Shown: positions 44,246 through 54,700, numbered from the stretch's first letter. The stretch is 64,000 bases of DNA from Bacteroidales bacterium (GCA_016285355.1 JAEEQP010000008.1:38529-102528), one strand, 5' to 3'. The notes: a model not told the origin generated them from the letters alone. Made by a program: numbers and translations.

Positions 44246-44794
44246 ATGTCTGAATTGGATATAGCATTGGAATTGGCAAAGCTGCACTCTATAAGGGGTG
44301 TAGAATTTGTTCGCCAGTTAAAAATGTTGACCAATCTCAGCATATTTAAACCTGTTGAGAACGAAAAGGATATTTTCGCCGCAGAAGCAAGCCATCGTGA
44401 CGATTGGCCATTCCTTCTTGATGGGGCCAGAAAAGCCGTCGCTCATGGTAACAAAGTTTATATCCTACCCAACCCCAAAGGAACCAAAACCGCCGACTAT
44501 ATCTTTGAGAACAAGGGTGTCTATAAATTGTTTGATTTGAAAACAATAACAGGCAAAGTCTCGCTTGGGAACAGGTTAGTGGAATCTGTTGATCAAACCA
44601 ATCGAGTGCTTGTGAATGTCTGCATCACTTATAACCCGCGACTGATGGCCAGTCAAATCAAGAACTATTTCGATGCTAATCCTTTGGCCGTGGAAGTATT
44701 GATTTATAAAGGTAAGAAGGCTATTTCCGTAACGCGGCGTTTCACGGAGAACCCTCTTTATATGTTTCTGTTCAGGCAAAAATACATGCAATAA
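44246..44794 (+). CDS. CdiA-CT-like small protein (nuclease-type fold suspected)
   Basis: 182 residues, no signal peptide. Residues about 70-160 show KVYILPNPKGTKTADYIFEN, FDLKTITGK, NRLVESVDQTNRVLVNV: a D...D-x-K pattern with a following Asn/Arg/Gln that resembles the restriction-endonuclease-like tRNase domains at the C-termini of CdiA contact-dependent toxins and related phage proteins. This is pattern recognition only. The gene begins 22 nt after the truncated T9SS protein and ends in a terminator. No obvious immunity gene follows. Confidence 0.65.
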   Translation: MSELDIALELAKLHSIRGVEFVRQLKMLTNLSIFKPVENEKDIFAAEASHRDDWPFLLDGARKAVAHGNKVYILPNPKGTKTADYIFENKGVYKLFDLKTITGKVSLGNRLVESVDQTNRVLVNVCITYNPRLMASQIKNYFDANPLAVEVLIYKGKKAISVTRRFTENPLYMFLFRQKYMQ

Positions 44795-44825
44795 AAAAGC
44801 CGTCCTTTCGGATGGCTCTTTTAAA
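44794..44825 (+). terminator. Terminator after the CdiA-CT-like gene
   Basis: AAAAGCCGTCC and GGATGGCTCTTTT pair with one G-U around a TTTC loop, then a T/A-rich tail. Starts within a few bases of the stop codon. Confidence 0.78.
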
Positions 44826-44974
44826 AATCGGGGCAGGGTCGATAAGGGCTTACCCCCACTCGGAAAGTACCGGATTAGTCATTTATGACACCGCAAAAAT
44901 ACAACCTTTTTCCCATTCCGCAAGCTTTTCGGCAAAAAAATTGTCTTTTTGTCCCTGACAACCAATTTTTTCCC

Positions 44975-44983
44975 TACTTTTGC
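44975..44983 (+). promoter_or_regulatory. Promoter -7 element and conserved leader, giant surface protein 1
   Basis: TACTTTTGC matches the Bacteroidota -7 element; TTTG at 44948-44951 is 23 bp upstream, slightly long. The 119-nt leader that follows carries a hairpin CGTCCC-GAA-GGGACG (45010-45024) and a CGACAAGCGCAGCGCAGTCG segment. Nearly the same promoter and leader precede the second and third surface-protein genes. Confidence 0.65.
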
Positions 44984-45102
44984 GGGTTCTTTTTTCGGGC
45001 GGGTGGGCTCGTCCCGAAGGGACGACACCTGCTTAACCCTCGACAAGCGCAGCGCAGTCGGAGGGGAACACGAACAGACAACAAAATAAAACAACTAATA
45101 CA

Positions 45103-48100
45103 ATGAAAATCAAAAGTCTACTCAAACACAACCTCATGCGGGCGGCCATGACGCTCGCGCTCATCTTGACCTGCGCAACGGCGTGGGCACAGACCAAACA
45201 ATCCGTCACCTACATCGACGAGAACGGACAGACACAGACCGTCGATGCTACACTACTGACAGCCTCCACGTATAGCACTAATATGAGTGGATGGTATGTT
45301 GCCAGCGGAACTTTCACAAACTACAATCGTTTGGCAGTAAATTATGATTATGCCACACTGAATCTGATATTGGCAGACGATTGTCATCTGACCATGACCA
45401 AGGGTTTGCAAGTGCCCAGTCATGCTACCCTTAACATCTACTCACAGTCGAAAGGTAGCAGCATGGGAAAGCTGACAATTACAACTCCTGATACTAGAAA
45501 TGCCGGCATAGGCGGAAGCAATAAAATGACTCAAAGTATTCCGTCTGGTAATATCAACATTTACGGCGGCGACCTTAACATAACCGGCGGCTCTAGTGGG
45601 GCTGGCATTGGTGGAGGTCTTCAAGCAGCTGCACAAGGCGCAATCTTGATAACCAACGGTGCAAAAGTAGTTGCTACGGGCGGCTCTGGTGGGGCTGGTA
45701 TAGGCGGTGGTTACCAAGCCTCCTTCAGTTCCATCACTATTACTGGCAATGCCACTGTTACAGCAAGCGCCACGAATGGAGGAGAGGCTATAGGTCGTGG
45801 TCAAGGTGCCTCTCAAAGCGGTACACTCAGTATCACGAACTCGACGGTGAATAACGTTCACTACGACGCTGACGGTTTTCAAGACGGGTCGACGCACACC
45901 GTGACGTTTAATTCGCAGGGTGGTACGGCCGTTGCAGCGCAGACTGTCGGGCTGAAATACGGACAGACCATCGTCAAAGCAAATGAACCGACAGTACCGA
46001 CTCGCACGTACTATGTTTTCGGTGGCTGGTACAAGGAAAGTAACTGTACCAATGCATGGGACTTCGACAACGACGCTGTGACTGAAGACATCACGCTCTA
46101 CGCCAAGTGGACTCCCGACCCCGACCACTTCTCCGTCAGCAACGACGGCAATACCTACACCATCCACACCGCCACCGGCTGGGGTCTGTTTTGCGACGCC
46201 TTGCAGGACAACGACACCTACAACCGCTTCAGCGGCGATACCGTCAAGCTCGCCAACAACATCACCGTCACCCGCATGGCTGGCAGCAACCAACGCGACT
46301 TCTGCGGCACCTTCGACGGTCAGGGCCACACGCTGACCGTCGCCTACGGCAGCGCCGAAAGCCCCATCACCGACCCCAAGGCTGCGCCCTTCGTCAACGT
46401 CGAGAGCGGCTGCATCATCGAGAACCTGCACGTCGCGGGCGACATCTACACATCGGGCAAGAACGCCGCCGGCATCGCCGGAACCCAGTTCGGCGCAGTC
46501 ACCATCCGCAACTGCCGCGTCAGCACCGCCATCCACAGCTACACCATCGGCGACGACGACGACGGCACCCACGGCGGCCTCGTCGGCAATAACGGCAACG
46601 GCAACGGCTCTGCGCTCAACATCGAGGGTTGCGTGTTCGACGGCAAACTGCTCACCGAGGGCGCGACGGCCACCATCAAGTGCGGAGGCTTCGTCGGCTG
46701 GCGCCATAAAGAAGTCACCATCAGCAACAGCCTCTTCGCTCCGACGGAAGTCACCATTGGCACCACCAGCAGCGCCACCTTCGCCCGCAACGGTGCCACC
46801 ATCACCAACTGCTACTACACCACCGACTTCAATGATGGAGAACACTTCACCGCCCAAGGCAAGCAGGCCCGCAGCATCACGGCGGAGGACGATTATGTCA
46901 CCGTGGAGAATGCCGAAGCGGCCACTACATACAGCACCAGCGGCATCACCAGTTACGGCACGGGCATCCTCTACGACAACGTTCTTTATGCGGGCAACGG
47001 CGACGTGGTGAGACTCACCCTCAGCAACAGCATCGGCGGCGACGTTCCCGAAGGCTACCAGTATGCCTACTCCACTAACGCCGGCACCCTCGAAGGCTCG
47101 ACGCTCACCATGCCCGACGCCAACGTCATCGTCAGCGTCAGCACCGCCCTCCGTAGCACCGGCCAGCCCGTCAGCATCACATACAACTACTACGGCGGGT
47201 ATAACCGCACCCACGACGCCATCGCCCTCGACGGCACAGAGAGCAGCCTCGGCGAGTCCGGACAGGAGACGTGGTACTTCGTCGGCACCGACATCAGCCA
47301 CAGCGGCACTATTACATGCTCCGGCAACGTAAACATCATCCTCGCCGACGGCAAGACCATGACCATCACGAGCAGCGATGGCCATGGCATCGACGTAAAC
47401 AACTTCCTGACCATCTACGGCCAGGAACTCGGCACTGGCACACTCAACGCCATCATCAACAACAGCATCGGCATCTATTCCTATACGGGCAACATCACCA
47501 TCAGGGGCGGCCAAGTGACGGCCACGATGAGTGGTTCCTTCGGCGACGGCATTAATACCCGATACGGCTCTGTTACCATCTACGGCGGCCAAGTGACGGC
47601 CACTGGAAATACTACTCCGGGTAATTCGGGCATCTGTGCTTTTACTGGCTCTGTTACCATCAACGGCGGCCAAGTGACGGCCACGGGAAGCTCCGGCATT
47701 TATACTGATTCCGGCTCTGTTACCATCAACGGCGGCCAAGTGACGGCCAACGGAAATTTTTCCGGCATCCAGGCTAACGGCTCTGTTACCATCAACGGCG
47801 GCCAAGTGACGGCCACGGGAGACGTCGGCATTTTTACCCAATCCGGCGGCTCTGTTACCATCAACGGCGGCCAAGTGTCAGCCATTGGAAATAATTACGG
47901 CATCTGTGCCGAAGACTCCAACAACATCACCCTTGGCTGGACCACCGCCTCCGACTACATCTATGCGAACACATATTATGCTGATTATGATTATGCTGAA
48001 GGTACTCTCTCCATCGCCGAAGGCAAGGCCTTCATCGACGAGGACGGCAACATCTACAGCGGCACCATTGCCCAAGTGGACCAAGCCTACGCCATTGACG

Positions 48101-50784
48101 GGAAGACGCTGTATCCCTACATCGAGGGCAGCGTTCCCTACATCGACGAGAACGGCCAACGGCAGTTGTGTACCGATTACAATGTGCTCAACGGCACGGA
48201 AACCTCGCTCGGCACATCAGGCCAAGAAACATGGTATGTGGCCGATGGCACGCTCAACTACGGCCAGACCATCACCATCAGCGGCAACGTGCATCTCATC
48301 CTAAAGGACAACGCCGTGATGAACGTTGGCACGCAAAGCACCATCACCTATGGTATCGGCGACGGGTCTTCCACCGCCTCTATCAGCATCTATGGCCAAA
48401 GCACGGGCAACAGCCAAGGCCAACTCCATGTGAATGTCTCGGCGGTTGGCATCTTTGCTAAAGACGGCAACCTCACTATCAACGGTGGTGAAGTGGTAGT
48501 AACGAGCAGTTATAGCTTGGGCATCTTTGCTAATGGCGGCAACATCACCATCAACGGCGGCGAGGTGGAAGCCACAGGTAATAATACCAATGGTGAAGGC
48601 ATTTTTGCCACAAAGAATAGTAGTGGTAACGGCGGCAGCATCAGCATCAGCAATGCCACCGTCACCGCAAACGGTTCAATAGGAATCCAGGCAAATAGCG
48701 GCATCACCATCAATAGCGGTACGGTCACTACAAATAACTGTAATTACGGTATCTATGCCAGCAGTTGTAGCCTAACCATCAATGGCGGCCAAGTGACGGC
48801 CAACGGAAGCACCTACGGCATTTATGCCGAAGGCGGCAATGTCACCATCAGCGGCGGCCAAGTGACGGCCAACGGAAGCACCTACGACATCTATGCCACT
48901 TACGGCAATATCACCATCAGCGGCGGCCAAGTGACGGCCAACGGAAGCACCTACGGCATTTATGCCGAAGGCGGCAATGTCAACATCAGCGGCGGCGAGG
49001 TGGAAGCCACGGGTAATAATACCAATGGCAATGGCGGAGGCATTCTTGCCATAAAGCGCAATGGTAACGGCGGCAACATCAGCATCAGCAACGCCACCGT
49101 CACCGCAACAGGTTATATAGGAATCCGCGCACAAAGTGGCATCACCATCAATAGCGGCACGGTCACTGCAAATAACTGTAATTACGGCATATATGCTGAT
49201 GTCAGCAACCTCACCATCAGCGGCGGCCAAGTGACGGCCAACGGAAACACCTGCGGCATTTTTGGTGACAACATCACCATCACCAGCGGCGAGGTGACGG
49301 CCAACGGGCCTTACGGCATCTATGTCAATAACGGCAACCTCATCATCAGCGGCGGCCAAGTGACTGCCAACGGAAGCACCTGCGGCATCTGGTCAGAAGG
49401 CGACCTCACCCTCGGCTGGACCAACGCCACCGACTTCATTTATGTCAGCAGATACCACATCGGTACTCCCGGCACACTGAACATCGCCGAGGGCAAGACC
49501 TTCATCGACGAGGCCGGCTACACCTACAGCAGCGGTACAGTCAATGCTTCAGCCATCGCCGGCAAGACGCTGTATCCCGATTGTGTTGTCATGAAGCACA
49601 TCACTGGCTACGGTAACAGCACCGAAAGCGACCATTGGGTGTTCATCGCCTCGCCCGTGGCGGAAAGCATCGCGCCTTCGGAAGTGCATAACATCTTCCC
49701 CTCGGCAGGCGAAACTTCAAATGAATACGACCTTTACCGCTTCAACCAGAGCAGCAGCAATGGAAAGGAATGGCAGAACTGGAAGGCAACCACAACCGAA
49801 AACCACCCCGATTTCACCTCACTCGTCAACGGCCAAGGCTACCTCTACGCCACCAAGGAAACGCGGACGTTGGTGTTCGCGGGCGAGTTCAGAGCGACCA
49901 CCGAGCCTGTCGAAGTGCCGCTGGATTACGTTGAAGGCAAGCCCTTTGCTGGCTGGAACTTGGTGGGCAACCCGTTTGCCGACACAGCCTTCGTTGACCC
50001 CGAAATATTCTATGTGATGAATGACGGCGGCAGTGAGATTATAGCCTCCCAACGCCCCGATTCCCATGTTGAACCTCAGGAAGGCATCATCGTGTATGCA
50101 GAAGAAGAAGGCGATACGGTGACTTTCACCCCAAATACACGCAGTAAAGGCCATATCCAAAAACCTGAACCTGAGCAGATTGTTCTCAACCTCTCAACTC
50201 TCAACGCTCAACGCTCAACTTCCATCATCGACCGCGCCATAGTGCGCTTCGACGAAAGCCGCCAACTGCCCAAGTTCCAAATCCGCGAGAACAGCACGAA
50301 GATTTATATCCCGCAGGATGGGAAGGATTATGCCATTGCCACGAGCAACGGCCAAGGCGAAATGCCCCTGAATTTCAAGGCTGAAGAGAACGGCACCTAT
50401 ACGATTTCGGTGGATGTTGACAACGTGGAAATGGGCTATCTGCACCTTATTGACAACATGACGGGCGCGGATGTGGACTTGCTGACTTCGCCAAACTACA
50501 CCTTCACCGCCAAGACGACGGACTATGAATCGCGGTTCAAATTGGTGTTCGCGGTCGGGTCTTCGACAGGCTCAGACACCTTCGCTTTCATCAGCAACGG
50601 CAACATCATCGTCAACGGCGAAGGCACCCTACAAGTCTTCGATGTTCTTGGTCATCAACTCGTCACCAAGCAACTCTCAACGCTAAACTCTCAACTCTCA
50701 ACTCTAAACTATAAATCGGGCGTTTACATGCTGCGCCTCATCAACGGCGACAAGGTTCGGACACAGAAGATTGTGGTGGAATAA
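45103..50784 (+). CDS. Giant beta-helix surface protein 1 with T9SS sorting domain
   Basis: 1893 residues. Signal peptide 1 to about 30, ending ATAWAQ. Then a Gly-rich beta-helix region to about 255, a Listeria-Bacteroides repeat (about 265-340; VTFNSQGGTAVAAQTVGLKY, FGGWYKE), a GLUG-like domain (about 345-600; FCGTFDGQGHTLTVAYG), and two long blocks of about 20-residue repeats with consensus VTINGGQVTATGxxGIYA, typical of parallel beta-helices. The C-terminal roughly 350 residues form a module shared with the LRR protein and giant protein 2, ending GVYMLRLINGDKVRTQKIVV, a T9SS signal. Likely an adhesin or glycan-binding cell-surface fibre. Repeats are nearly identical at DNA level. Confidence 0.85.
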   Translation: MKIKSLLKHNLMRAAMTLALILTCATAWAQTKQSVTYIDENGQTQTVDATLLTASTYSTNMSGWYVASGTFTNYNRLAVNYDYATLNLILADDCHLTMTKGLQVPSHATLNIYSQSKGSSMGKLTITTPDTRNAGIGGSNKMTQSIPSGNINIYGGDLNITGGSSGAGIGGGLQAAAQGAILITNGAKVVATGGSGGAGIGGGYQASFSSITITGNATVTASATNGGEAIGRGQGASQSGTLSITNSTVNNVHYDADGFQDGSTHTVTFNSQGGTAVAAQTVGLKYGQTIVKANEPTVPTRTYYVFGGWYKESNCTNAWDFDNDAVTEDITLYAKWTPDPDHFSVSNDGNTYTIHTATGWGLFCDALQDNDTYNRFSGDTVKLANNITVTRMAGSNQRDFCGTFDGQGHTLTVAYGSAESPITDPKAAPFVNVESGCIIENLHVAGDIYTSGKNAAGIAGTQFGAVTIRNCRVSTAIHSYTIGDDDDGTHGGLVGNNGNGNGSALNIEGCVFDGKLLTEGATATIKCGGFVGWRHKEVTISNSLFAPTEVTIGTTSSATFARNGATITNCYYTTDFNDGEHFTAQGKQARSITAEDDYVTVENAEAATTYSTSGITSYGTGILYDNVLYAGNGDVVRLTLSNSIGGDVPEGYQYAYSTNAGTLEGSTLTMPDANVIVSVSTALRSTGQPVSITYNYYGGYNRTHDAIALDGTESSLGESGQETWYFVGTDISHSGTITCSGNVNIILADGKTMTITSSDGHGIDVNNFLTIYGQELGTGTLNAIINNSIGIYSYTGNITIRGGQVTATMSGSFGDGINTRYGSVTIYGGQVTATGNTTPGNSGICAFTGSVTINGGQVTATGSSGIYTDSGSVTINGGQVTANGNFSGIQANGSVTINGGQVTATGDVGIFTQSGGSVTINGGQVSAIGNNYGICAEDSNNITLGWTTASDYIYANTYYADYDYAEGTLSIAEGKAFIDEDGNIYSGTIAQVDQAYAIDGKTLYPYIEGSVPYIDENGQRQLCTDYNVLNGTETSLGTSGQETWYVADGTLNYGQTITISGNVHLILKDNAVMNVGTQSTITYGIGDGSSTASISIYGQSTGNSQGQLHVNVSAVGIFAKDGNLTINGGEVVVTSSYSLGIFANGGNITINGGEVEATGNNTNGEGIFATKNSSGNGGSISISNATVTANGSIGIQANSGITINSGTVTTNNCNYGIYASSCSLTINGGQVTANGSTYGIYAEGGNVTISGGQVTANGSTYDIYATYGNITISGGQVTANGSTYGIYAEGGNVNISGGEVEATGNNTNGNGGGILAIKRNGNGGNISISNATVTATGYIGIRAQSGITINSGTVTANNCNYGIYADVSNLTISGGQVTANGNTCGIFGDNITITSGEVTANGPYGIYVNNGNLIISGGQVTANGSTCGIWSEGDLTLGWTNATDFIYVSRYHIGTPGTLNIAEGKTFIDEAGYTYSSGTVNASAIAGKTLYPDCVVMKHITGYGNSTESDHWVFIASPVAESIAPSEVHNIFPSAGETSNEYDLYRFNQSSSNGKEWQNWKATTTENHPDFTSLVNGQGYLYATKETRTLVFAGEFRATTEPVEVPLDYVEGKPFAGWNLVGNPFADTAFVDPEIFYVMNDGGSEIIASQRPDSHVEPQEGIIVYAEEEGDTVTFTPNTRSKGHIQKPEPEQIVLNLSTLNAQRSTSIIDRAIVRFDESRQLPKFQIRENSTKIYIPQDGKDYAIATSNGQGEMPLNFKAEENGTYTISVDVDNVEMGYLHLIDNMTGADVDLLTSPNYTFTAKTTDYESRFKLVFAVGSSTGSDTFAFISNGNIIVNGEGTLQVFDVLGHQLVTKQLSTLNSQLSTLNYKSGVYMLRLINGDKVRTQKIVVE
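45886..46115 (+). other. Listeria-Bacteroides (InlB-type) repeat domain in giant protein 1
   Basis: Encodes one beta-grasp repeat with the pattern VTFNSQGG...A.TV..GQT...P..PT...Y.F.GWY...W.F...VTEDITLYAKW. It is absent from giant protein 2, which otherwise follows the same layout, so domain content varies between the paralogues. Confidence 0.75.
47566..47893 (+). repeat. In-gene tandem repeats, block 1 of giant protein 1
   Basis: Five units begin with GGCTCTGTTACCATC at 47566, 47647, 47713, 47779 and 47848 (spacings 81, 66, 66 and 69), each carrying a GGCGGCCAAGTG core. They keep frame and encode VTINGGQVTA-type beta-helix rungs. Confidence 0.88.
48784..48990 (+). repeat. In-gene tandem repeats, block 2 of giant protein 1
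   Basis: Three 69-bp units start at 48784, 48853 and 48922 with GGCGGCCAAGTGACGGCCAA and are nearly identical through GGAAGCACCTAC. Such identity at the DNA level is expected for recent slippage or conversion. Confidence 0.88.
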
Positions 50785-50803
50785 ACAACACGCAAAACCT
50801 TTC

Positions 50804-50838
50804 AAAAAATCCCGTCAGCGATGGCGGGATTTTTTTTG
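50804..50838 (+). terminator. Terminator of giant protein 1
   Basis: AAAAAATCCCG and CGGGATTTTTT pair around TCAGCGATGG with a long T-run. The same terminator with flanks recurs at 51533 and 57614. Confidence 0.9.
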
Positions 50839-50846
50839 TCATCGCC

Positions 50847-50878
50847 TTTGCATGTTTTAAAAATATGATTACTTTTGC
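50847..50878 (+). promoter_or_regulatory. Promoter of the DUF4160/DUF2442 pair
   Basis: TTTG (50847-50850), a gap of exactly 19 bp, then TACTTTTGC (50870-50878): a full match to the Bacteroidota promoter consensus. The leader to the ATG at 50903 is about 18 nt. Confidence 0.8.
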
Positions 50879-50902
50879 GCTTGAAAACCAACAATAACAA
50901 TT

Positions 50903-51208
50903 ATGCCAAACATTTATTCGTATTTCGGAATCATTTTCAAGTTCTACTCAAATGACCATGAACCGTTGCATGTTCATGCCATTTGCGGTGAGTACGAAAC
51001 CATATTTGACATCGTGTTCTCCCAAGGCAAGTTTTCGGAATTGAAGCGTCGAAAAAAGCGCGGAAAAGATCATCTACCTCCAGCCAAAATGGAACTGGCT
51101 GAAAAATTTGTTGAAGAATACGCCCTCCGCATTTCCGAGAAATGGTACCAATTCTTCGTTTTGAAAGCCGATGTCTCATGTGAAACCATCAATAAAAAAG
51201 TGAAATGA
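50903..51208 (+). CDS. DUF4160 family protein
   Basis: 101 residues. Family pattern: FGIIFKFYSNDHEPLHVHA (HxPxHxH-like) near the start and a C-terminal helix with EKWYQFFVLK. The DUF2442 gene starts within its last codon (ATGA overlap). Such pairs occur widely and look like toxin-antitoxin modules in organisation; neither biochemical activity nor which member is toxic is evident here. A broken copy of the same pair lies at 27104-27503. Confidence 0.88.
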   Translation: MPNIYSYFGIIFKFYSNDHEPLHVHAICGEYETIFDIVFSQGKFSELKRRKKRGKDHLPPAKMELAEKFVEEYALRISEKWYQFFVLKADVSCETINKKVK

Positions 51209-51513
51209 CCATGTATAAGATAACAAAAGCGGAATATTCAGGTGACTACAAGGTGCTGATTACCTTTGATGACGGCCAAAAAAGACTGGCCGATTTCTAT
51301 GGTTTTATCTCCAAAAGCCTACACCCTTCCATCCACAAATACATTGACAAAACACTGTTCCAGCAGTTCGAGATTGACGACTACGAAATCCATTGGGGAA
51401 CACAATTCGACATTGACCCTTACGACATCTATTATGGTGAGTTTGAGGCCAAGGACAGCCCTTATTTTGCTGAAATAGAAGCATTGAAAGGGCAATACGA
51501 GTTGGTGGAATAA
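51205..51513 (+). CDS. DUF2442 family protein
   Basis: 102 residues. DUF2442 pattern: DYKVLITFDDGQKRLADFYG, EIHWGTQFDIDPYDIYYG. The start at 51205 overlaps DUF4160 by 4 nt; an alternative ATG lies two codons on. The last residues ELVE plus the following 50-odd bases equal the end of giant protein 1 and its terminator (GTGGAATAAACAACACGC), which marks a recombination boundary. Confidence 0.88.
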   Translation: MTMYKITKAEYSGDYKVLITFDDGQKRLADFYGFISKSLHPSIHKYIDKTLFQQFEIDDYEIHWGTQFDIDPYDIYYGEFEAKDSPYFAEIEALKGQYELVE

Positions 51514-51568
51514 ACAACACGCAAAACCTTTCAAAAAATCCCGTCAGCGATGGCGGGATTTTTTTGGT
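51507..51568 (+). repeat. Duplicated gene-end segment with terminator
   Basis: GGTGGAATAAACAACACGCA and the terminator that follows (51533-51566) copy 50776-50837 essentially exactly, and 57587-57648 with small changes. The copy closes the DUF2442 gene here, so the DUF4160/DUF2442 pair is flanked by direct repeats of about 60 bp. Confidence 0.88.
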
Positions 51569-51596
51569 TTTCAATCCATAAAACAAAATTTTTCCC

Positions 51597-51605
51597 TACT
51601 TTTGC
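51597..51605 (+). promoter_or_regulatory. Promoter -7 element and conserved leader, giant surface protein 2
   Basis: TACTTTTGC, followed by a leader with the same CGTCCCGAAGGGACG hairpin (51632-51646). Compared with the leaders of proteins 1 and 3 it has an insertion of about 60 nt near 51690-51755 (around GCTTCGACAGGCTCAGC). No TTTG at 19-21 bp upstream. Confidence 0.6.
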
Positions 51606-51792
51606 CAGTTCTTTTTTCGGGTGGGTGGCATCGTCCCGAAGGGACGACACCTGCTTGACCCTCGACAAGCGCAGCGCAGTCGGGGGGGACACGAACAAGC
51701 GGCTGCCACAGTGCTTCGACAGGCTCAGCAACCATGTGACAGCCCTACGAACAGACAACAACAATATAACAAATAACAAAACAAATAACACA

Positions 51793-54700
51793 ATGAAAAT
51801 CAAAAGTCTAATCAAACACAACCTCATGCGGGCGGCCATGACGCTCGCGCTCATCTTGGCCTGCGCAACGGCGTGGGCAGTGACCGAAAACGTCAGTTCA
51901 GACAACTTCACTGACAATGGCGATGGCACCTACACCATCCACAATGCCGCAGGTTGGGGCGAGTTCTGCGATGCCTTGCAGAACAACACCTACAACCACT
52001 TCAGCGACAAGACCGTGAAACTCGATGCCGACATCACCGTGACGCAGATGGCGGGCGGCAGCAACCACGCCTTCACCGGCACCTTCGATGGCAACCACAA
52101 AACGCTGACCCTCAACTACGGCACCGTCCAAGCCCCCATCGATGCCGAGTTCGTAGCCCCCTTCGTAGAGGTGTCGGGCGGCGCCGAGTTCATCAACCTC
52201 AACATCGACGGACATATCTACGCTGCCTACACAGGCTCCAGCGACCCCGGCGTGGGAGGACTCATCGGCCACCTCTTTGGCGGCATCACCATAGAGGGCT
52301 GCACGAGCACGGTCGAAGTCAACTCCACAAAAGACAGGGTGGGCGGCTTCGTGGGCCTCTGCGAGCACGCCGTCACGTTCACCAACTGCAAGAGCAGCGC
52401 CGTCGTCACCTGCACCGGCAGCGGCAGCGGTTTTGTGGGCTGGAGCCGAGATTCCAACCATACCATTGCCTTCTACGGATGCCTCTTCAACGGAAAGGTA
52501 CTCAAGAAGAACGGTGTAGGCAGCGGCAACGGCGGCTTCATCGGCTGGAAGGGTGACAGCAAAAACGTCACCATCACTAACTGTCTCGTTGACCCCGCAC
52601 CCCTCGGCGAGGGTGAGACGATGGCCAACGGTAACAGTGCCACCTTCAGCCGTGAGCACTCCGACCATGCTGCCACCATCACCAACTGCTACTACACCGA
52701 CACCCTCGGCACCGCCCAAGGCACAAAAGTCTACAGCATCAGCAAGGGCCAGTATGTCACCACCTTGGAAATCAATGGCACCGCCACCCAAAGTTACACC
52801 GTCAGCGGGCTGAGTTTCTACAGCACAGGCATCAAATACGGCGACGTGCTCTATGCTGCCGAAAACGACGTGGTGAGCCTCACCCTCAGCAACAGCAGCG
52901 GCGGCGACGTTCCCGCAGGCTACCAGTATGTCTACTCCACTAACGCCGGCACCCTCGAAGGCTCGACGCTCACCATGCCCGACGCCGACGTCATCGTCAG
53001 CGCCGCCCTCCGTAGCACCGGCCAGCCCGTCAGCATCACATACATCGACGCCGACGGCACCATCGGCAGCCACGATGCCATCGCCCTCGACGGCACGGAG
53101 ACCATGCTTGGAGAATATTATAAGGACACTTGGTATTTCGTTGGAATCGACATCAATGTCAACCATCAAGTTCAAGTCTATAAGGTCCACCTCATCCTTT
53201 GCAACGGCAAGTCGATGAACTTTGGCACCAGCAGTAGCCCCGTAAACTTCAAATGTATTTATTATGCATACAGCGATAGTGCAATCACCATTTATGGCCA
53301 AACCCTCATTGACGACGATGCTGGAAACCTCAATATATATAGCTACCATACAGGCTTTGACTTACCAAACAACTACACACAAAACAGCGGCAACGTCACT
53401 ATCTCCAGCACCTACAATTATGATTATGGAATTAACTCTTCCGCTGTTACCCTCAACGGCGGCAAACTCATTGTCACTTCAATTAGAGCAAGCAGTAGTA
53501 GCATTTATATCAACGGTGGCAAGATACAAGCCACGTCTCAATTAAAAGCTGCTAGCAACATCAAGCTTGGCTGGACCAACCCGGACGATTATATTCAAGT
53601 CAGTCAGTACAATGCAATATATGGCAATGTAATTGTAGCCGCCGGCAAGTGCTTTGCCTACACCGCCAGTGGAGAAACCACCATTCTTGGCGGCGACAAC
53701 GAAACCACCCTCACCACTGACCAGATTGCAGCCATCGCCGGCAAGAGGCTGTATCCCACGGTTCCCTACTTGGGCGAGAACGGCGAAACGCAGCAATGCA
53801 CCGAATTCACCTTGCTCACCGGCACCGAAACCACCCTTGGCGCAGCAGGCCAAGAAACATGGTGTGTCGTGCAAGGCACCCTCAACTACACCCATGGCAT
53901 TCAGCTTTTGGGCAACACCCACATCATCCTCTGCGACGGCGCAGCCATGAACATCGGCAGCAGTGGTAGCCCTGTGTCGGGTAAGGGACTCTACAGTGGT
54001 AATCCAGGTGATTACAATTTGTCCATCTATGCACAAAGCGGCAACACCGGAGCACTCAATATCTATTCCGAAGGTAATTCTTATGTAGGGGGGAGCCTCA
54101 CCCTTGCTGGCGGTAACGTGAACGCTACTGGCGATTACTGTGAAGTACGTGGTGATGCGACCTTCAACAACGTCACCGCCAGCTTTACCTCCCCGTCATC
54201 CAGCAGTATTATTTGTCATAACCATGTTATTGTTCACAACAGCTCGTTGGAGGTCCAAGCAAATGGCCAAGCCATTTTTGCCAATGGCGGCGATGTTACT
54301 TTAAGCAACGTTACTGCCAACATCACTTCGTCAACCTCCGTGGGTATTGAATGTGCTAATTTCGCTGTTGACAACAGCCAGTTGACAGTCACTGCTCTCT
54401 ACCAGGCTATCTATGCCAACAACGGCAACGGTGTCATCACTCTCGGCTGCACCGCCGCCACTGATTTTATCCAGGCAACCTGTACCGCTTCACCAACCGC
54501 TAGCTACTCCGGCACCGTGAAGATTGCCGACGGACAGAAGCTCTACGCTGGAGCCAACGAATATACCGGCACGCTGAACGACGCAGAGCGGCAGGCCATA
54601 GGCGGCCAGAAGCTCACCAATGTCGCTCCCCCTACCTACGACTACATCGATCTCGATGGCACAGGGGCAACACACACTGCCGTGGTCATCGATGCCGACA

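Noticed and set aside
45442..47874. Long antisense open frame across giant surface protein 1
   Set aside because: It mirrors the repetitive GC-rich coding strand (its product is Ala/Val/Asp-rich and repeats RGRHLAAVDGNRA), has no signal or domain, and exists only because the sense gene's codons lack stops on the reverse.
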